Part shown: positions 35,294 through 42,927 of the stretch, one piece after another
How positions within the stretch are numbered: position 1 is the stretch's first letter
Layout of the letters: each line of letters opens with the position of its first letter
From: Deltaproteobacteria bacterium
Lineage (GTDB): Bacteria; Myxococcota_A; UBA9042; PHBI01
DNA: 64,000 nucleotides
Reading direction: 5' to 3'
Assembly: GCA_020632715.1 (NCBI GenBank)
Contig: JACKFA010000004.1
Span: forward strand, 496,001-560,000
The notes under the pieces: generated by a model
Told to the model about the DNA's origin: nothing
Seen by the model: only the letters and a program-made list of their open reading frames with translations
The model's database searches: none
Translations under genes and position numbers: made by a program

Positions 35294-36931
35294 ATGCGCT
35301 CGAACCTCGTCCCTCGCCCCCTCACGATGCTCCTGCTCGCGGCCGTGGCCGCGCCCTTCGTCGCGTGCGGCGACGTCGGCGGCGGTGGGGGAGGCGGCGT
35401 CAGCGACACCCTCGGCGGTGACACGGCGGCGGGGGAGGACTCGCTCGGCTCGGACACCGCGGAGGACGTGCAGATCGGCGACGACACGGGAGACGACACC
35501 GCGGACAGCAGCGTCGGCGACGACGCGACGCCGGGTGATACGGTGGAGCCGGGCGACACGGCGGGGCCGGGCGACACGGCGGCGCCGGAGGACACGGGGG
35601 GGCCGGACGACACCGCGGGGCCGGGGGACGTGGCGGACACCACGATCGCGCCCGACCCGTGCGACAACGGGGCGCAGGACGGCGACGAGACGGACGTCGA
35701 CTGCGGCGGGAGCTGCGGGCCGTGCGCGTCGGGGGAGGCGTGTGGGGACGCGGCGGACTGCGCGACGGGGATCTGCGACGAGGACGTGTGCGTCGCGTGG
35801 CGCGCGACGAGCCTGTCGGTCGGCCGGACGCACGCGTGCGCGGTGGTCCAGGGCGGGCGGATCGTCTGCTGGGGGGACAACCGGCGCGGCCAGTGCGGGG
35901 TGGATCCGGCGGGCGGCGCGACGACGGTGCGACCGGGCTACGTGGGCGGCGCGGACTTCGCGGGCTTCACGCAGGTCGCGGCGGGGTACGAGCACACGTG
36001 CGCGGTGCGCGAGGGGCAGGTCCATTGCTGGGGGGACAACACGCGCGGGCAGCTCGGGCGCGTGACGGCGGGGGATCTCGACGCGGCGCCGGCGGTGGTG
36101 CCGCGGACGGGGCTCGCGAGCGGTCAGGAGTGGAGCGCGGCGCTGGTGGCGGCGGGTCGGCGGCACACGTGCGCGCTGGTGGCGGTGCCCCAGAAGCCCA
36201 GCCAGGCGATGTGCTGGGGGGACGACGCGCTCGGGCAGATGGGGCGGTTCGGGCCGAGCGAGGCGGGGGCGGCGCCGGAGGGGCCGCGGGAGGTGCTGAA
36301 GACGAACGCGACGACGCTCACGGGGGTGGACTTCATCGTCCAGGCGGGGTCGGACCACGCGTGCACGATCGCGTACGTGACGGACGCGGCGCAGATCTCG
36401 CGGGCGGCGGTGCAGTGTTGGGGCGGGAACGCGATGGGGCAGATCGGGGAGACGGCGGGGCCGAAGGCGCGGCCGGTGATCGTGTCGTACTACGGGTCGT
36501 TCCTGGGGCTATCGGCGGAGGCGGACTCGACGTGCTGGGTGAAGGAGACGACGGCGACGACGAGCCACGTGACGTGCGTCGGGGTGATCCCGGCGGAGAA
36601 CGACGCGCCGTCGGCGACGCCGGTGCAGCTCGAGACGTGGAGCGACGCGCAGGACGTGGCGGTCGACGCGACGATGGTGTGCGCGGTGAGGGGCGAGGCG
36701 CGGACGGTCGAGTGCCTGGGCTCCGCGCAGACGAACGGCTACTCGCAGACGGCGCCGACGGCGATCGGCGGCTTCGACGGGCCGGTGGCGGGGCTCGACG
36801 CGGGCGACAGGTTCGCGTGCGGGCTCCAGGAGGACGGCGCCGTCCGCTGCTGGGGCACGGACACGATGGGGCAGCTCGGCGACGGCGGCGGGGCGGGGAG
36901 CCCGGCGACGGCGCTGCGAATGAGCCCGTGA
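35294..36931 (+). CDS. RCC1-repeat lipoprotein with Cys-rich DCGG module
   Basis: This 545-residue protein has a lipoprotein signal (lipobox FVAC). A low-complexity spacer of about 95 residues follows, rich in Gly, Asp and Thr (GDT and PGDT repeats). A Cys-rich module reads DNGAQDGDETDVDCGGSCG and continues to DEDVC; this type is common in myxobacterial surface proteins. From about residue 165, six or seven RCC1-like units show C-V-x-C-W-G-D-N-x-G-Q-L/M-G motifs, predicted to form a beta-propeller. It is probably displayed on the outer membrane and binds an unknown partner. The ATG at 35294 with GGAG SD is preferred to an upstream ATG. Confidence 0.82.
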   Translation: MRSNLVPRPLTMLLLAAVAAPFVACGDVGGGGGGGVSDTLGGDTAAGEDSLGSDTAEDVQIGDDTGDDTADSSVGDDATPGDTVEPGDTAGPGDTAAPEDTGGPDDTAGPGDVADTTIAPDPCDNGAQDGDETDVDCGGSCGPCASGEACGDAADCATGICDEDVCVAWRATSLSVGRTHACAVVQGGRIVCWGDNRRGQCGVDPAGGATTVRPGYVGGADFAGFTQVAAGYEHTCAVREGQVHCWGDNTRGQLGRVTAGDLDAAPAVVPRTGLASGQEWSAALVAAGRRHTCALVAVPQKPSQAMCWGDDALGQMGRFGPSEAGAAPEGPREVLKTNATTLTGVDFIVQAGSDHACTIAYVTDAAQISRAAVQCWGGNAMGQIGETAGPKARPVIVSYYGSFLGLSAEADSTCWVKETTATTSHVTCVGVIPAENDAPSATPVQLETWSDAQDVAVDATMVCAVRGEARTVECLGSAQTNGYSQTAPTAIGGFDGPVAGLDAGDRFACGLQEDGAVRCWGTDTMGQLGDGGGAGSPATALRMSP

Positions 36932-36941
36932 AAGGACGCCG

Positions 36942-38027
36942 TCAGGGCGCGGGCGACGGCTTCTCCGCGGGCGGCGTCAGCTCCGCGCAGGCCGCCTTCA
37001 CGCCGTCGAGGCAGGCCGTGTCGAACAGGCCCTGGGCCCAGCGAACGCGCTCCTCCCCGAGGGCGCCGCGCTGCGCGAGCTTGCCGAGGTTGTAGCACGC
37101 CACCGCGAGGTGGAGCCCGCACGCCTTCTCGTAGAGGCGCGCAGCCTCCTCCACCGACTGCTCGACGCCGCGCCCCGCCTCGCGCGCCAGGCCGAGGTTG
37201 CGGCAGCCGCCCGCGTCGTCCGCGTCGCAGGCGGTCTCGTAGAGCTCCGCCGCGCGCTTGGCGTCGGCGACCACGCCGCGCCCCTTCTCGTAGAGGTAGC
37301 CGAGCGAGCGGCAGGCCGCCGCGAGACCCCGCCCACACGCGCGCTCGAAGAGCGGCGCCGAGCGCTCGGGCGCAGCCGGGACGACCTTCCCCTCGAGGAG
37401 GTCGAGGCCGACGGCCCAGCACGCGACGGGGTCGTCGCCGTCACAGGCCTTGACGAGGAGCCCGTGCACCGCCGCCGCGTCCGCGTCGTCACCGGCCTGC
37501 TCGCGCAGGAGCACCGCGAGCTCGCGGCACCCCATCGGCACGTCGTGGGCGCACGCCATCTCGAGGAGCCGCTTCGCGAGGCGCGGGTCCGCCTGCACGC
37601 CGAGCCCCTTCCGCCACGCGTAGCCGGCGTCGAGGCACGCCTCCCAGCAGCCCGCCGCGCACGACTCCTCGAAGAGATCGACCGCGCGCTGGCGATTCGC
37701 CGGGACCAGCTCGCCCTTGGCCAGGATCCGACCCTCGTAGAGGCACGCGCGCGGCACGTGACGCTCTTCGCAGTCGCGGCCGAGCACGGCGAGGGCCTCC
37801 GAGATCACGCGACGCTCGACGCGCTCCGGGCCGAGCGACACGAGGACCGCGCACGCGTCGAGGATGTGGAGGCGACACTGCACCGCCAGGTCCTCCGCGC
37901 TGAACGGCGCCGAGCCGTCCTCCGTGGCGGGCGGCGGCGACGGCGGCGCGCCCATGAGGGGCGTGGAGACGACGGCGACGAGCGTGGTCGCGAGGACCAC
38001 GCGGGAGGCGAGCGATGTCGGGCGCAT
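36942..38027 (-). CDS. Secreted Cys-rich Sel1-repeat protein
   Basis: This 361-residue protein has a signal peptide (cleavage near LMGAPP) and about seven Sel1-type repeats, each with an A-C-x-x-G-x-x-C-x-x-L/A-G pattern. The paired Cys in each repeat recall HcpA-like proteins, in which disulfides lock the helices. Such proteins act as extracytoplasmic binding scaffolds, and a few bind beta-lactam-like ligands. The ATG is 6 nt after a good -10 box and has no SD, so the mRNA is probably leaderless. It is convergent with the RCC1 gene, with only 10 bp between the stops. Confidence 0.78.
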   Translation of the reverse strand: MRPTSLASRVVLATTLVAVVSTPLMGAPPSPPPATEDGSAPFSAEDLAVQCRLHILDACAVLVSLGPERVERRVISEALAVLGRDCEERHVPRACLYEGRILAKGELVPANRQRAVDLFEESCAAGCWEACLDAGYAWRKGLGVQADPRLAKRLLEMACAHDVPMGCRELAVLLREQAGDDADAAAVHGLLVKACDGDDPVACWAVGLDLLEGKVVPAAPERSAPLFERACGRGLAAACRSLGYLYEKGRGVVADAKRAAELYETACDADDAGGCRNLGLAREAGRGVEQSVEEAARLYEKACGLHLAVACYNLGKLAQRGALGEERVRWAQGLFDTACLDGVKAACAELTPPAEKPSPAP

Positions 38028-38033
38028 CGCAGG

Positions 38034-38062
38034 ATGGTAGGGGACGGCGCCACCCCCATCAA
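38034..38062 (-). promoter_or_regulatory. Promoter for leaderless Sel1-repeat mRNA
   Basis: On the minus strand TTGATG (38062-38057), a 17-nt spacer and TACCAT (38039-38034) are followed by 6 nt and the ATG. The predicted start coincides with the A of the start codon. Confidence 0.55.
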
Positions 38063-38070
38063 GGCGGCGG

Positions 38071-38883
38071 TCACGGCGACGGCGTCGCGATCCCCAGCGC
38101 CCCGAGCCGCGGCGCGAGCACGCGCTCGATGACGTCGAGCTTCACGAGCGCCTCGCGCGCCGGCGAGAGGAGCCCCACCTCCGCGAGCTCCGGCTCCGGC
38201 CACGCGTCACGATGCCGCGCCCCCGGGCGCAGCGTCGCCACCAGCGCCCGCGCCCCATCGCGGTGCGGCGCCAGCGTGTGCTCCGCCACGAAGCGCGCGT
38301 ACTCGCGCCCGTCCGCGTCGAAGCGGTCCAGCGACGCGGCGACGTAGGCCCAGCCGTAGTCCCGGTGATGGTCCTCGTCCGCGAGCGTGGCCCCGAGCAC
38401 CGCCGCCACCGTCGGGTGACCGCAGCGCGCCCGCAGGTCCTCGATCAGCGCCACCGAGATCGTCTCGCTCACCGCCAGCATCGACACCGCCGTCGCCAGC
38501 GCCCGCTGCGCCAGCGGCAGCCCCAGGAACTCCGCGCTCACCGGCTCCGCCACCGGCTCCGGCAGCCGCGCCACCCCGCCCAGCCGCTCCACCATCCCCA
38601 CGCACAGCGCCGCGTGCCGGATCTCGTCCTGCACCGCGTCCGCCGCCCCCGCGTAGACCTCGAGCGGATCCCCCGCACCGAGCACCTCCGTCAGGAAGCG
38701 CGTCATCGTCTGCACCGAGCGCAGCTCCGTCTGCGCCCGATAGCCCCACGCGTCCAGCGCCGCCGCCCGCAGCTGCGGGTCGAGCGCCCCCGGATCGAGC
38801 GCGTCCCAGGGGATCTCCACCCCCACGAGCGCCCGGTGCAGCCCCGCGAACGGCTCCCCGACGTGGATGACGCGGCGCGTCAT
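38071..38883 (-). CDS. Ferritin-like di-iron fold protein
   Basis: This 270-residue protein is mostly helical, with the Glu/His spacing of a ferritin-like four-helix bundle: DEIRHAAL (about 87-94), SETISVALIEDL (about 138-149) and ADEDHHRDYGW (about 166-176). These could supply Glu and His ligands to two irons. It is probably an oxidoreductase or oxygenase of unknown substrate. The ATG lies inside palindrome copy 3, with an AGGA SD about 9 nt upstream. A regulator bound there would directly block initiation. Confidence 0.65.
   Translation of the reverse strand: MTRRVIHVGEPFAGLHRALVGVEIPWDALDPGALDPQLRAAALDAWGYRAQTELRSVQTMTRFLTEVLGAGDPLEVYAGAADAVQDEIRHAALCVGMVERLGGVARLPEPVAEPVSAEFLGLPLAQRALATAVSMLAVSETISVALIEDLRARCGHPTVAAVLGATLADEDHHRDYGWAYVAASLDRFDADGREYARFVAEHTLAPHRDGARALVATLRPGARHRDAWPEPELAEVGLLSPAREALVKLDVIERVLAPRLGALGIATPSP
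38867..38883. repeat. Recurrent palindrome, copy 3, with an extra half-site
   Basis: ATGACGCGGCGCGTCAT overlaps the start codon of the ferritin-like gene. It is followed by GAT and another GCGTCAT (38887-38893), so three half-sites lie in a row at 10-bp spacing. This spacing resembles cooperative regulator binding on one DNA face. Confidence 0.6.
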
Positions 38884-38976
38884 GATGCGTCATCCTGGCG
38901 GTGGGGGCGGTGCACGCCGCGAGCTTGCCACGCCCCGCGCGCGGCCGTCGAGCGCGCGCGCGACCCCGCGGGCCCC

Positions 38977-39912
38977 TCACGGCGCCGGCGGACCCGGCCG
39001 CGCCACGATCTCGACGCGCCGGTTGCGCGCGCGCCCCTCCTCCGTCGCGTTCGACGCGATGGGCGACCCCTCGCCGACCCCTGTCGCGCTGAGCCTGTGC
39101 CTCGTGTCCGGGAGCCGCGCACGGAGCGCGGCGTGCACGGCCTCCGCGCGCCGCCGCGACAGGTCGAGGTTGTACTCGCGCGAGCCGTCGTGGTCGGTGT
39201 GCCCGACGATCTCCACGTCGCCCGGCGGGAGCGCGGCGAGCTCTGCCGCGAGCCAGTCGAGCTCCGCCTGCGCGTCGTCCCGCAACGCGTCCTTGTCGTA
39301 GTCGAAGAGCGCGGCGGCGCCGAGCGTGAGCACGAGCGCTGCGTTGATGGCGGCGACGGCGTCGATGTCCGCGCCCGGCCACGCGCCGGAGCAGGCGGTC
39401 TCGAGGTCGGTCAGGCGCACCCACGCGAACGAAGCGCCCGCCGGCACCTTCCCCGCCAGATCGAGCGAGGCGTCCCCGCCCTTGATCGCCCCGATGTCGA
39501 CCCACGCCACGCCGTCCTCGGAGAGCGCGACCTTGGTCGGCTCGACGTCGGGGCCGATCTCGAAGACGTGGAGGTCCGCGCCGGGCCCGTCCACGACCCG
39601 GTTGTCGGTGAACCGGAGCGTCACGGCGCCGCCGCAGCCGAGGGTCGTGTACGTCGCGTCCGTCACGTTCACGTAGTCGGGCGGCCCGAGGGCCAGCGCC
39701 GGCGAGGCGAGGCGGGCGTCCTTCGGCCCGGGCTCGCCGATCGCGACGCCGACGACCTCGTCCGCGAAGGCGCGGTCCCCGAGCGGGAGGGTCACGACGA
39801 CGCCGCGAGAGTCCCGGTACTCGCGCGGGGCAGGGGGCGGCGCGGCCCCGTGCGGCGGCGGCGGGGGGGCCGCCAGCGCCAGCGTGAGCAGGGGCGGGAG
39901 GAGGAAGACCAC
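38977..39912 (-). CDS. OmpA-family envelope protein
   Basis: This 311-residue protein begins at a GTG with an AGGAG SD. A short signal peptide ends before a Pro-rich stretch. A beta-rich middle domain (about 35-185) contains LHVFEIG, SEDGVAWVDIG and similar strands. The C-terminal OmpA domain (about 205-305) has ALFDYDKDAL, VEIVGHTDHDGSREYN and the final NRRVEI, the peptidoglycan-binding signature. It should tether the outer membrane or its middle domain to the cell wall. It is divergent from the SMI1 gene across a gap with a 14-bp palindrome. Confidence 0.85.
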   Translation of the reverse strand: MVFLLPPLLTLALAAPPPPPHGAAPPPAPREYRDSRGVVVTLPLGDRAFADEVVGVAIGEPGPKDARLASPALALGPPDYVNVTDATYTTLGCGGAVTLRFTDNRVVDGPGADLHVFEIGPDVEPTKVALSEDGVAWVDIGAIKGGDASLDLAGKVPAGASFAWVRLTDLETACSGAWPGADIDAVAAINAALVLTLGAAALFDYDKDALRDDAQAELDWLAAELAALPPGDVEIVGHTDHDGSREYNLDLSRRRAEAVHAALRARLPDTRHRLSATGVGEGSPIASNATEEGRARNRRVEIVARPGPPAP

Positions 39913-39954
39913 GGCTCTCTCCTGGTCGTTGGCTGCACAGGGATTGTTACAGGT

Positions 39955-39968
39955 GGCATGATCATGCC
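39955..39968. promoter_or_regulatory. 14-bp palindrome between divergent genes
   Basis: GGCATGATCATGCC is a perfect palindrome in the 205-bp gap between the OmpA-like gene (minus) and the SMI1-like gene (plus). It is about 43 bp upstream of the OmpA-like GTG and could be an operator shared by both. Confidence 0.45.
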
Positions 39969-40117
39969 TCGCGGCAGAGCCGCCCGCAAGGCGGGGGCGC
40001 GCGCGTCCGCCAGGGCCGTCCAGCCGACGCGCGACCCGCCGTCGCGCTCGCGCGATCGATGGACGGCGCCCCGCCACGGGCGTAGAACCTCCGTGACGGC
40101 GGACCGGGAGGTGCGCG

Positions 40118-40615
40118 ATGGACGAGCGGCTCGTGGGGCTCTCTCAGCAGGTGGCCGGCTACAACGCCGACCCGTTCACCACCTTCGACCCGCCCGTGCC
40201 GGAGGCGGAGCTCGCGGCGGCCGAGGCCGAGCTCGGGATCACCTTCCCCGAGCCGTTCCGCACGTTCCTGCGCGAGGTCTCGGCCGGCCACTCCCACGGC
40301 ACCTTCCGCTTCGCGCTCAACGACGCCCGCGCGGCCGGCAACACCGCCACGCCCTTCCCGCTGAGGCACGCCGACCACCCCGCCGCCATCGCGCTCGGGG
40401 AGGTCGTCGACGCCGCGGACGACGCCCCCGGCACGTTCCTCGTGTGGAACCACGGCTGCGGCGAGGAGAGCCGCCTCGTCGTGGCCGGCCCCGAGCGCGG
40501 CCACGTGTGGCGCCGCGTCGAGACCGGCTGGTGCGCCGAGGGCGATCCCGACGCCGAGGCGCCCGTCCCCCTCGACTACGCCGGCTGGCTCGCGTGGTGG
40601 TTCGAGGTCTGGTGA
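40118..40615 (+). CDS. SMI1/KNR4 (SUKH) family protein
   Basis: This 165-residue protein matches the SUKH fold: PVPEAELAAAEAELGITFPEPFRTFLREVSAG at the N-terminus (about 28-57), a central Gly-rich turn, then a GTFLVWNHGCGEES core and a WWFEVW end. SUKH proteins are commonly immunity proteins against contact-dependent or polymorphic toxins, but solitary copies like this also exist. No toxin gene is adjacent. A GGGAGG SD precedes the ATG. Confidence 0.8.
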   Translation: MDERLVGLSQQVAGYNADPFTTFDPPVPEAELAAAEAELGITFPEPFRTFLREVSAGHSHGTFRFALNDARAAGNTATPFPLRHADHPAAIALGEVVDAADDAPGTFLVWNHGCGEESRLVVAGPERGHVWRRVETGWCAEGDPDAEAPVPLDYAGWLAWWFEVW

Positions 40616-40628
40616 GGCGCCGCCGCGG

Positions 40629-41351
40629 TCAAGGCTTGCACGCCGCCGCGTCGCCGACCGCGCAGGTGCCGTCCGGGCACGTCGCGTACTTCGTCGCAGG
40701 CATCGCCATCATCAGCTTCTGCCACCCGCCCGGGAGGCAGCGCTCCTCGACCTTCCCGCCGAGGCAGACCTTCGTCCACGAACCCTCACAGTCGGCCGCG
40801 CCGAGCTCCGCGCGCGTCGGGTAGCAGTCCTCCACGAAGCGGTGCGTCGTGCAGCGGTCCTCACCGCAACGCCGGAACGACGGGTTCGGCGGCGGCCCGT
40901 CGTAGTTCGTCGGCGGCTGCATGACGCACGCCTTCGCGACGCGGTGATCCACGCACGCCTCCTCCCACACGCCGTACTTCGCCTTGCAGTCGGCGGCGTC
41001 CGCGGCTTCCTGGAACTGCCCCGTCGGCGCCGGGCAGCGCCCCGGATCGCTCGAGTCCTCGAGACAACGCCCGTCGCCGCAGTCGTAGAAGCGGTGCCGC
41101 CCCGCGTAGTTGCACTTCGCCTGCGGCGGGCAGCAGTGCGTGACGACGCGCCCGTCATGACACGTGCGCGTCTCCGTGCCCTCGCACGGCATGCGCGCGC
41201 CGGCCCGCGCCACGGACGACGCCGCGAGCGGCCAGGCGAGCGCGAGGCCCGCGAGCAGGAGCGGCGCGAGCCCGGCGACGCCCCCTGCGCAGGCGGCGAC
41301 GGCGAGACCCGAGGCGACGAGGACGGCGATCCGGAGCGAAGTCGAGCGCAT
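40629..41351 (-). CDS. Cys-rich exported protein
   Basis: This 240-residue protein has two hydrophobic stretches near the N-terminus (about 8-50). The first contains a possible lipobox AVAAC, and the second may be a membrane helix. The remaining 185 residues hold about 18 Cys in short, regularly spaced groups (CHDGRVVTHCC, CGDGRC, CGEDRC, CPDGTC), implying several disulfides. No family recognised. No SD is evident at the ATG. It is convergent with the SUKH gene. Confidence 0.55.
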   Translation of the reverse strand: MRSTSLRIAVLVASGLAVAACAGGVAGLAPLLLAGLALAWPLAASSVARAGARMPCEGTETRTCHDGRVVTHCCPPQAKCNYAGRHRFYDCGDGRCLEDSSDPGRCPAPTGQFQEAADAADCKAKYGVWEEACVDHRVAKACVMQPPTNYDGPPPNPSFRRCGEDRCTTHRFVEDCYPTRAELGAADCEGSWTKVCLGGKVEERCLPGGWQKLMMAMPATKYATCPDGTCAVGDAAACKP

Positions 41352-41629
41352 GTCGCCGAGCGTGCCCCAAGCCCGCGCGCCCGTCGAGCCACCGGCACCT
41401 CGGCGCTCCCTCCCGCCCACCGAGCGACCGCCCGGGCACCGATTACAAAACATTGACGGAGACCACGAGAGCCCGGTTACAAGCGGCCGCGAGGCCCAAC
41501 ACGAGCGCTCGCTCGTAACTTTCCGCCGCGAGCGCGCGTGCAATCTCCTGCAGATGGTTCCAGATTCGACGGCGCGCCCGGCCTCCGGGCCGGCCCCCGC
41601 ACAGCAACGCTCCGGACAGGAGATCTCCG
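41352..41629 (+). promoter_or_regulatory. Upstream region of the SDR-ACP-ACAD-radical SAM cassette
   Basis: This 278-bp region has a possible promoter: TTGACG (41453-41458), an 18-nt spacer and TTACAA (41477-41482), with a second TTACAA at 41443-41448. The leader would be about 140 nt. It contains CGAGCGCTCG (41502-41511) and a CCGGCC-TCCG-GGCCGG stem (41578-41593) before the SD AGGAG. I looked for a B12 riboswitch core and did not find one. Confidence 0.35.
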
Positions 41630-42661
41630 TTGCGCAGCACGGTGCTCGGTGCCGCCGGTTTCATCGGCATCAACCTCGTCGACGCCCTCGTCGCCGAGGG
41701 GCTCACGCCCCGCTGCGGCCGCCGCCGGCGCACCAACGTCATCCCGCTCCGCCGCCGCGGCGTCCCGCTCGTCGAGGCCGACCTCGACGCCCCCGAGACC
41801 CTCGCCGCCGCCTTCGCCGACACCGACGTCGTCTTCCACCTCGCCGGCCACTACCCACGCCACGGCCGCGCCCCCGAGGAGACCGTCGCCCGCGCCCTCC
41901 GCGAGCTCCGCGCCGTCCTCGACGCCGCCGCCGCCGCCGGCGTCCGCCGCCTCGTCTTCGTCTCGAGCACCGCGACCGCCGCGAAGCGCGCCGACGGCCG
42001 CCCCTCGACCGAGGCCGACGTCTTCCCCGCCGACCCCGGCGTCGGCGCCTACCACGCCGCCAAGTGGGCCATGGAGCGCCTCGCCCTCGCCGAGGACCGC
42101 CTCGACGTCGTCGTCGCCTGCCCCGGCGCCTGCCTCGGCCCCTGGGACCTGCGCGTCGGCACCTCCGCCCTCCTCGTCGCCGTCGCCAACGGCCTCGCGC
42201 CGCCGCACCCCGACGGCTGGGTGAGCCCCGTCGACGCGCGCGACGTCGGCCGCGCCCTCGTCCGCCTCGCGCAGGTGCCCGCCCCGCCGCGCCGCGTGCT
42301 GCTCGCCGGCCCCTCGCTCCGCCTGCAGGCCCTCCTCGAGCGCCTCGCCGCCCGCTACGGCGCGCCGCCCCCCGCCCCCGCGCTCTCCGCCGCCGCCGCC
42401 GTCGCCTTCGCCGACGCCGAGGAGGCCCGCGTCGCCGGCACCCCGCACCGCGCCGCCCTCGCGCGTGAGATCGCCGACCTCGTCATCCACGGCGCCGAGC
42501 TCGACGCGCGCCTCGGCGCCGGCCTCGTCCCCGGCGGCCTGACCCCGCTCCCCGACACCCTCGACGCCTTCGACGCCTTCGCGCGCCGCATGCGCTTCAT
42601 CCCCCCAGGCCGCGGCGACGCGGCGCCCCGACAACCCACGTCCCCGGAGCCGGTACGATGA
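41630..42661 (+). CDS. Extended SDR (NAD-dependent epimerase/dehydratase or reductase)
   Basis: This 343-residue protein starts at TTG, chosen because an AGGAG SD is 7 nt upstream and the nucleotide-binding GAAGFIGINL motif begins at residue 8. The catalytic YHAAK (Tyr-x-x-x-Lys) follows FVSSTATAA, typical of extended short-chain dehydrogenases such as dihydroflavonol reductases and sugar epimerases (HpnA-like). It probably reduces or epimerises the product of the linked pathway. Its stop overlaps the start of the acyl carrier protein gene (ATGA), and this coupling continues through all four genes. The substrate is unknown. Confidence 0.85.
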   Translation: MRSTVLGAAGFIGINLVDALVAEGLTPRCGRRRRTNVIPLRRRGVPLVEADLDAPETLAAAFADTDVVFHLAGHYPRHGRAPEETVARALRELRAVLDAAAAAGVRRLVFVSSTATAAKRADGRPSTEADVFPADPGVGAYHAAKWAMERLALAEDRLDVVVACPGACLGPWDLRVGTSALLVAVANGLAPPHPDGWVSPVDARDVGRALVRLAQVPAPPRRVLLAGPSLRLQALLERLAARYGAPPPAPALSAAAAVAFADAEEARVAGTPHRAALAREIADLVIHGAELDARLGAGLVPGGLTPLPDTLDAFDAFARRMRFIPPGRGDAAPRQPTSPEPVR

Positions 42662-42927
42662 CCGACAAGCTCGACCGTGACAGCGTCTTCACCACCATCA
42701 AGGGCCTCATCCTGCAGGTGAGCCCCGCGAGGCCCGACCTCGTCACCGACGACGCCCGCCTGCGCGAGGACCTCGCGCTCGACTCGGTCGCGTCGATGGA
42801 GCTCCTGTCGATGCTCGACGAGTCCATGGGCCTCGAGCTCGAGATGGAGGACGTGCTCGGCATCGAGACCGTCGCCGGCGTGGTCGACCTGGCGGCGAGC
42901 CGCCTCGGCGCCGGCGCTCCGACATGA
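42658..42927 (+). CDS. Acyl carrier protein
   Basis: This 89-residue protein shows the carrier-protein fold: DDARLREDLALDSVASMEL, in which Ser43 of the DSV motif is the expected phosphopantetheine site (DSL in most ACPs). ELEMEDVLGIETVAGVVDL follows as helix III. It is shorter and more divergent than the housekeeping AcpP and sits inside a biosynthetic cassette, so it likely carries a dedicated acyl or aminoacyl substrate for the next enzyme. Confidence 0.9.
   Translation: MTDKLDRDSVFTTIKGLILQVSPARPDLVTDDARLREDLALDSVASMELLSMLDESMGLELEMEDVLGIETVAGVVDLAASRLGAGAPT

Noticed and set aside
38867..39301. Plus-strand gene starting in the palindrome
   Set aside because: Its product is a low-complexity Gly/Arg/Ser/Pro mixture opposite the OmpA domain and no SD supports it.
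40118..40615. Polymorphic toxin immunity locus
   Set aside because: The SUKH protein stands alone; no toxin, Rhs or secretion gene is nearby.
41352..41629. Cobalamin riboswitch before the B12 radical SAM cassette
   Set aside because: I looked for the conserved B12-box and core elements and did not find them; the stems present are short and generic.
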